From: Hymenobacter taeanensis
GTDB lineage: Bacteria; Bacteroidota; Bacteroidia; Cytophagales; Hymenobacteraceae
DNA length: 64,000 nt
NCBI RefSeq assembly: GCF_013137895.1
Contig: NZ_CP053538.1
Coordinates: 2,821,001-2,885,000 of the forward strand
Direction: 5' to 3'
The notes under the pieces were generated by a model. The model did no database searches. It saw only the letters and a program-made list of their open reading frames with translations, and was not told the origin of the DNA. This document shows, piece by piece, positions 60,468 through 64,000 of this stretch. The translations under genes were made by a program, and so were the position numbers. Position 1 is the first letter of the stretch. The number at the start of each line of letters is the position of its first letter.

Positions 60468-61276
60468 GCAATAGTAAGAGTAGAAGGCTGACTAGTAGTA
60501 AGATAAGGGATAGGTAGGGAAATCCAAACACGGCTACCCTCACCCGTCGCCGACTCATGCCGAAGCGTTCCGCGTAGTACGGCCACCCTACTGCGTAGGT
60601 TGGTGAGGCCCAGGCCAGTACGTACGCCCGGAGCCGGCTGTGCTTCCACCACGGTGGGGTCAAAACCGATACCATTGTCGGTATAATGGATAGATAAGTA
60701 GTCGGAGCCAAACTCTACTTTTATCTCAATAAGGGCGGCGTGGGCGTGGCGCAGGCCGTTGCCAAGCAGCTCTTGCACTACACGGTACACAATGAGCTCG
60801 TACTTGGGGTCGAGGCGGCGTGGGTTGCCTAGTTGCTCCAGCACCACGTGCGTGGGCCCATCAACGGGCATGGTGCGGGCCAGGGCATCAAGGGCGAAGG
60901 AAAGGCCAAACTTCTGCAGGGCCGCCGGCAGCAGATTGCGCGAAATGCGTCGAACTTCACTAATGGCTTGGTCGAGCAGGGCAGAGGCCTCCTGCGTTAA
61001 ATCGGGTTGGGCAAGAATATTCAGGTGCAGCTTCACAATGGCCAGGGTGGTGCCCACCCCGTCGTGCAGGTCGCCGGCAATGCGGCGGCGTTCTTCCTCC
61101 TGAGCCAGCAAGGCGGCCTCCAGTGCCTGCTGCTGGGCTACATCCTGCAGGGCCTGAAACTCTTGCTGCTGCTGCAGCAAACGGCGTTGGTAACGCACTA
61201 CAAAGCCCACGATGCCCAATGCCAATAGCAGCAGGATGGGCGTAACGAGAACCAACGGGATAAGCGCGTCGGGCAT
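60464..61276 (-). CDS. NarL-type (HisKA_3) sensor histidine kinase
   Basis: A protein of 270 residues with one membrane helix (about 5-26), a short coiled coil of Gln/Leu residues, the HisKA_3 block AQEEERRRIAGDLHDGVGTT with the phosphoacceptor His, and an ATPase domain with VVQELLGNGLRHAHA (N box), YTDNGIGFDP (G1) and TGLGLTNLRSR (G2). No extracellular sensor domain: it may sense membrane or cytoplasmic cues or a partner protein. Stop codon overlaps the receiver start (ATGA). Confidence 0.93.
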   Translation of the reverse strand: MPDALIPLVLVTPILLLLALGIVGFVVRYQRRLLQQQQEFQALQDVAQQQALEAALLAQEEERRRIAGDLHDGVGTTLAIVKLHLNILAQPDLTQEASALLDQAISEVRRISRNLLPAALQKFGLSFALDALARTMPVDGPTHVVLEQLGNPRRLDPKYELIVYRVVQELLGNGLRHAHAALIEIKVEFGSDYLSIHYTDNGIGFDPTVVEAQPAPGVRTGLGLTNLRSRVAVLRGTLRHESATGEGSRVWISLPIPYLTTSQPSTLTIA

Positions 61277-61378
61277 TAGAATGATGCAGCAGCCAAATAG
61301 ATAATAATCAGCTCACCAAGATACAGGGATTTATCTGACTACGGGCGTAAGTAGTACGCAATACGGCAGCCCTGTGGC

Positions 61379-62059
61379 CTAGCGCTGAACAGCCGTTACA
61401 GCGGGGCGCACCAAATAGAAGGCACGCGTGAGCAGCAGCGCCATAATGAAAACCAGGGCACTGCTAAGCAGATATACCAGGCGTGCATGCAGCTCATCAT
61501 TGTGCATGATAAGATGATTGGTGAACAGGAACACAGTAACCGTTCCGGCCAGATATAGTAAGATGCCGATGGAGGCCACAAAAAGTGGTATTCTTAATAA
61601 GTCGGTACGATGTTGGGAAAAAACAACTTCCTCAAAATACTGCAGAATGAGCCCGGTGACCAGGAGGCTCTCGAGCAGGTTGGTGTAGGAATTGATTTGA
61701 TCAAACCCTTCCAGATAAAAAGAATCAAATACCGCGAAAACGATAAAAAATAACGCAAGCCCGTTTACAAGTCGTCGTTTAGGGGAAGGCTTCATATTGT
61801 CGCGGAATACTTTGAGGTAGAGCAACGACTCGCCAAAAGTGCTTAGATGAGCAATGGGCAGGTTGTAGTGCCAGAGGTAAATTCCGAGCTGCATCAACCA
61901 GTAAGACGCAAACAAGAAAGCGGGTAACACCGCCAGCGTTCGTAGGCCACCCGTAAGGTAAGCACGCCGGCTCCATGCCATCCCTAAGGGAATGAGCATG
62001 AAGCAGTACACGATCAAGTCGCTGTAAATACCCAGACCGATTACCCAAGAAGGCACCAA
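61379..62059 (-). CDS. Hypothetical multi-pass membrane protein
   Basis: A protein of 226 residues with about six or seven hydrophobic segments (DLIVYCFMLIPLGMAW, TLAVLPAFLFASYWLMQLGIY, LVNGLALFFIVFAVF, FVASIGILLYLAGTVTVFLF, SSALVFIMALLLTRAFYL). No family recognised; the layout is like the membrane parts of some sensor kinases, without a kinase. The TAG stop lies in TGGCCTAG (61375-61382). It follows the 62070 gene by 10 nt, so both are likely one operon, upstream of the kinase pair. Confidence 0.7.
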   Translation of the reverse strand: MVPSWVIGLGIYSDLIVYCFMLIPLGMAWSRRAYLTGGLRTLAVLPAFLFASYWLMQLGIYLWHYNLPIAHLSTFGESLLYLKVFRDNMKPSPKRRLVNGLALFFIVFAVFDSFYLEGFDQINSYTNLLESLLVTGLILQYFEEVVFSQHRTDLLRIPLFVASIGILLYLAGTVTVFLFTNHLIMHNDELHARLVYLLSSALVFIMALLLTRAFYLVRPAVTAVQR

Positions 62060-62069
62060 GGGCTTATCG

Positions 62070-62447
62070 TTAAGAGTTCAGCGGATTTTCAATGCTGCAG
62101 CACGGTGGGCAAGGAGGCAGGTCTGTGGCAATAGTAGTGGCCGCGGATGACTCAGTACCGGCGCCATCGGTATCGGCGGCCCGCAGCAAAGTATCCACGC
62201 CAGTCTCCGAGAGGATATCGTTCTCGTTGGCATCAATGCCCACCAAAACCAACTTGCGGTTGCCATCATCATCGAGGCCATAGTAGGCCCGAATACCTTC
62301 GCAGCCCGGCTGACTCAGAATAGCCTCTAGCTGTTCTTTTTTTATGCAATGGCCCTTAGGAGCGTTGGGGTTTTGGTTGCGGTAGTTGCGGGTCCATTGG
62401 CTGGCCTTATTAAGCTCCGAAGACGAATCAGCAGCAGGTGACTTCAT
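62070..62447 (-). CDS. Conserved-looking Cys-tailed protein of unknown function
   Basis: A protein of 125 residues. The first part has SQWTRNYRNQNPNAPKGHCI, then LSQPGCEGIRAYYGLDDDGN and KLVLVGIDANENDIL, and the C-terminus has PPCPPCCSIENPL with a CPPCC cluster. I believe similar short proteins with this order of blocks are widespread in Bacteroidota and unnamed. A metal-binding or redox role for the C-terminal Cys is only a guess. First gene before the membrane protein, with a TAnnTTTG element upstream. Confidence 0.75.
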   Translation of the reverse strand: MKSPAADSSSELNKASQWTRNYRNQNPNAPKGHCIKKEQLEAILSQPGCEGIRAYYGLDDDGNRKLVLVGIDANENDILSETGVDTLLRAADTDGAGTESSAATTIATDLPPCPPCCSIENPLNS

Positions 62448-62482
62448 AGGTGGCAGGTAAGCGCAGGGAAAATCAGAACGGA

Positions 62483-62490
62483 CAAATATA
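62483..62490 (-). promoter_or_regulatory. -7 promoter element upstream of 62447
   Basis: TATATTTG on the minus strand, exact TAnnTTTG match, 35 nt before the ATG. Confidence 0.5.
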
Positions 62491-62565
62491 GAGCGCTCTG
62501 TAGCGCAAACAGAGGGGCAACTGATAATAACCTATGTGCGACCCAGGGCTAAGCCACCCAGCCCT

Positions 62566-62624
62566 AGAACAGAACGAGGAAGCCGAAGTACCCTTTAGGT
62601 GCTTAGGCTTCCTCGTTCTGTTCT
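62566..62624 (-). terminator. Terminator of xseAB
   Basis: AGAACAGAACGAGGAAGCC (62566-62584) pairs perfectly with 62606-62624; the inner AAGTACC / GGTGCTT extends it with one wobble. It lies about 30 nt after the xseB stop. Confidence 0.8.
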
Positions 62625-62653
62625 GTACAGAGGTATCAGAAGGGCCGCTAGGC

Positions 62654-62881
62654 CTATTCCTCTTCTAGCTCATCAGAGTCATCCTCTTCATCCAGGTTCT
62701 CAAATACCTGGTCAATGGCCGACTCAGCGGAGCGCAGCTTTTGCTTGCACAGGCGAATAAGCTCCGCGGAACGCTGCACGCGGGCCGTGAGATCATCAAC
62801 ATCCACGGAGTCGGTTTCAAGAGCGCGCAGAATGGTTTCGAGCTCTTCGATGGCCTGGCGGTAGGTTATGGGTTGGGGCAT
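62654..62881 (-). CDS. xseB: Exodeoxyribonuclease VII small subunit
   Basis: A protein of 75 residues, the usual size. Family block YRQAIEELETILRALE, then VDVDDLTARVQRSAELIRLCKQKLRSAE, forming the helical hairpin that binds the large subunit, and an acidic tail (EEDDSDELEEE). The stop lies in TAGGCCTA. It starts 15 nt after the xseA stop: one operon. Confidence 0.95.
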   Translation of the reverse strand: MPQPITYRQAIEELETILRALETDSVDVDDLTARVQRSAELIRLCKQKLRSAESAIDQVFENLDEEDDSDELEEE

Positions 62882-62896
62882 GGGAAAGCAGATGCG

Positions 62897-64000
62897 CTAA
62901 GACAAAAACAAGGGAAGCTGCCCTTTAGTGGGCGCGCTGGCAGTTTTACGGCTAGTGGTAGGGGTGGTGGGTTTAGCCCGGAGAGGAGCCGCAGGTACGG
63001 AAGCCAGTTCAGCGGGCTGCTCAACGGGTGATGCCGCTGCGCTAATCTGGAGCTGCAGCAACCGTAGCTCTGCTTGGTGCAGAAGCCGCTCGGCGGCGAG
63101 CTGCAGCTGGTAGCGGCGGCGCAGGAGCTGCTCACAACGGCGCCGATGCAGGCGCCGAAAGCGCTGAGCCAGCGCCCGCCCAAAGGTGCGCAAGCGGCCC
63201 TCCTGGCTGCGTAGGCCAGTGCGAGCCGCCCGGTGCAGCTGATGGCGGCGGCGGGTAAGCTGCTGCTCCTGCTGGCGCAGCTGGGCCCGGGGTGCGGCCG
63301 CCGCCAGCCGGATGCGCTGGTGCAGCGTTTCGCGGTGCTCCTGGAGCTGCTGGCGGGCGTGCTGCTGGGAGCGCCGCAACAGGCGGTGCAGAGAGTCGGT
63401 GGCATCTTGCACGCGGGCCTGGGCCAGCTCCCGAATGCGGCCACCGTATCCATCAAGCGCTGCCTCCAAGCGGGCAAGCCGTTCGATAAGGAAGGCCGCT
63501 ACGGCCGTAGGAGTCTTAAGCGAAGTATGAGCCGTGAGGTCAACCACGGCTTCATCACGCTCGTGGCCGATGCCGGTAATAATGGGTAGCGGAAATGCGC
63601 CTACGGCCGCCGCTAGGCCATAATCATCAAAAGCCAGCAGGTCCGTTTTGGAGCCTCCGCCCCGAATAATAACCACGGCATCGTACTCGCGGCGGCGGGC
63701 CTTAATGGCCGCCAGCGCTGCCCGAATGCTAGCTGGAGAGTCATCGCCCTGCATGGAAGCGGGAAAGAGCGTCAGGGCAAAATAGAAAGGGGCCTCACGC
63801 AGCTGCTGCACAAAGTCTTGCCAGCCGGCGGCGGTGGGAGAGGAGACAACGGCTACGCGCTGCACCCCAATAGGCAGCGTAAGGCGGCGCTGCCGTTCCA
63901 GCAGACCTTTGGCCTCCAGCTTTCGCAGGGTTTCGAGGCGCTGCCGAGCCAGGTCGCCGACGGTGTAGGTGGGGTCAATGGCTACTACATCGAGGGAGAG
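62897..64000 (-). CDS. xseA: Exodeoxyribonuclease VII large subunit, 5' end cut by window
   Basis: About 367 C-terminal residues are visible and the frame is open to the right edge, so the N-terminal OB-fold is outside. Catalytic-domain blocks: RVAVVSSPTAAGWQDF, DAVVIIRGGGSKTDLLAFDD, PIITGIGHERDEAVVDLTAH and SLKTPTAVAAFL. A long Arg/Gln/Leu-rich coiled coil and a low-complexity Pro/Thr/Ala tail (KPTTPTTSRKTASAPTKGQL) close it. The enzyme degrades single-stranded DNA to oligonucleotides in repair; XseB is encoded directly downstream. Confidence 0.95.
   Translation of the reverse strand, partial: LSLDVVAIDPTYTVGDLARQRLETLRKLEAKGLLERQRRLTLPIGVQRVAVVSSPTAAGWQDFVQQLREAPFYFALTLFPASMQGDDSPASIRAALAAIKARRREYDAVVIIRGGGSKTDLLAFDDYGLAAAVGAFPLPIITGIGHERDEAVVDLTAHTSLKTPTAVAAFLIERLARLEAALDGYGGRIRELAQARVQDATDSLHRLLRRSQQHARQQLQEHRETLHQRIRLAAAAPRAQLRQQEQQLTRRRHQLHRAARTGLRSQEGRLRTFGRALAQRFRRLHRRRCEQLLRRRYQLQLAAERLLHQAELRLLQLQISAAASPVEQPAELASVPAAPLRAKPTTPTTSRKTASAPTKGQLPLFLS

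Overview
The window looks like chromosomal DNA of a Hymenobacter-like member of the Bacteroidota (Cytophagales). The basis is the moderately high GC content, the Bacteroidota-type promoters (TTG, about 20 nt, then TAnnTTTG), the many short lipoproteins (one with the Bacteroidota surface-export signature C-x-K-D-D), long perfect hairpin terminators, and a gene set (WbqC-like, YtxH, CsbD, single-domain receivers, multi-PAS kinases) usual in that group. No rRNA, insertion sequence, prophage, integrase or CRISPR array was seen. Both window edges cut genes: a metallophosphoesterase on the left and xseA on the right.

Layout. 1-9.6 kb: mainly minus-strand housekeeping and accessory genes (metallophosphoesterase, methyltransferase, lipoprotein, ACT protein, alpha/beta hydrolase, secreted protein, orphan barstar, ABC exporter, DUF4279-like protein, ABM protein, FNT channel). 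9.8-13.6 kb: a receiver protein beside a six-PAS histidine kinase. 13.8-20.7 kb: M28 peptidase, lipoproteins, dienelactone hydrolase, a LytS/LytTR two-component pair, cupin and a Kazal-type lipoprotein. 20.9-22.5 kb: two YtxH stress proteins followed by two diverged tandem copies of what looks like a structured small RNA, each ending in nearly the same terminator. 22.5-31.5 kb: lysS, an unknown helical protein, the tail-specific protease, a glycine-rich stress protein, proline dehydrogenase. 31.5-37.9 kb: aroB and aroA (shikimate pathway), a BtuF-like protein, M42 peptidase, acyl-CoA carboxylase beta subunit. 38.1-40.9 kb: a small AT-richer glycan cluster (glycosyltransferase, polysaccharide deacetylase, methyltransferase) that looks acquired. 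41.1-50.4 kb: clpC, WbqC-like, lipid A-type acyltransferase, YrdC/YciO, mltG, thioesterase, YihY. 50.4-50.8 kb: two serine tRNAs with their own promoter and terminators. 50.9-58.6 kb: a phospholipase C-like protein, a tiny secreted basic protein and a complete RND efflux operon (adaptor, pump, TolC). 58.6-59.5 kb is gene-poor. 59.5-64 kb: alkyltransferase-like protein, a NarL-type kinase with a receiver that lacks an output domain, two unknown proteins, and xseA-xseB.

Non-coding signals that recur across the window: (i) the octamer TGGCCTAG / CTAGGCCA and its relative TGGCCTAC are far commoner than chance, and several supply a TAG stop codon; (ii) convergent gene pairs are closed by long, often perfect, inverted repeats, two of which run into a coding region. 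The tandem small-RNA candidates at 21.9-22.5 kb are the most novel-looking item.
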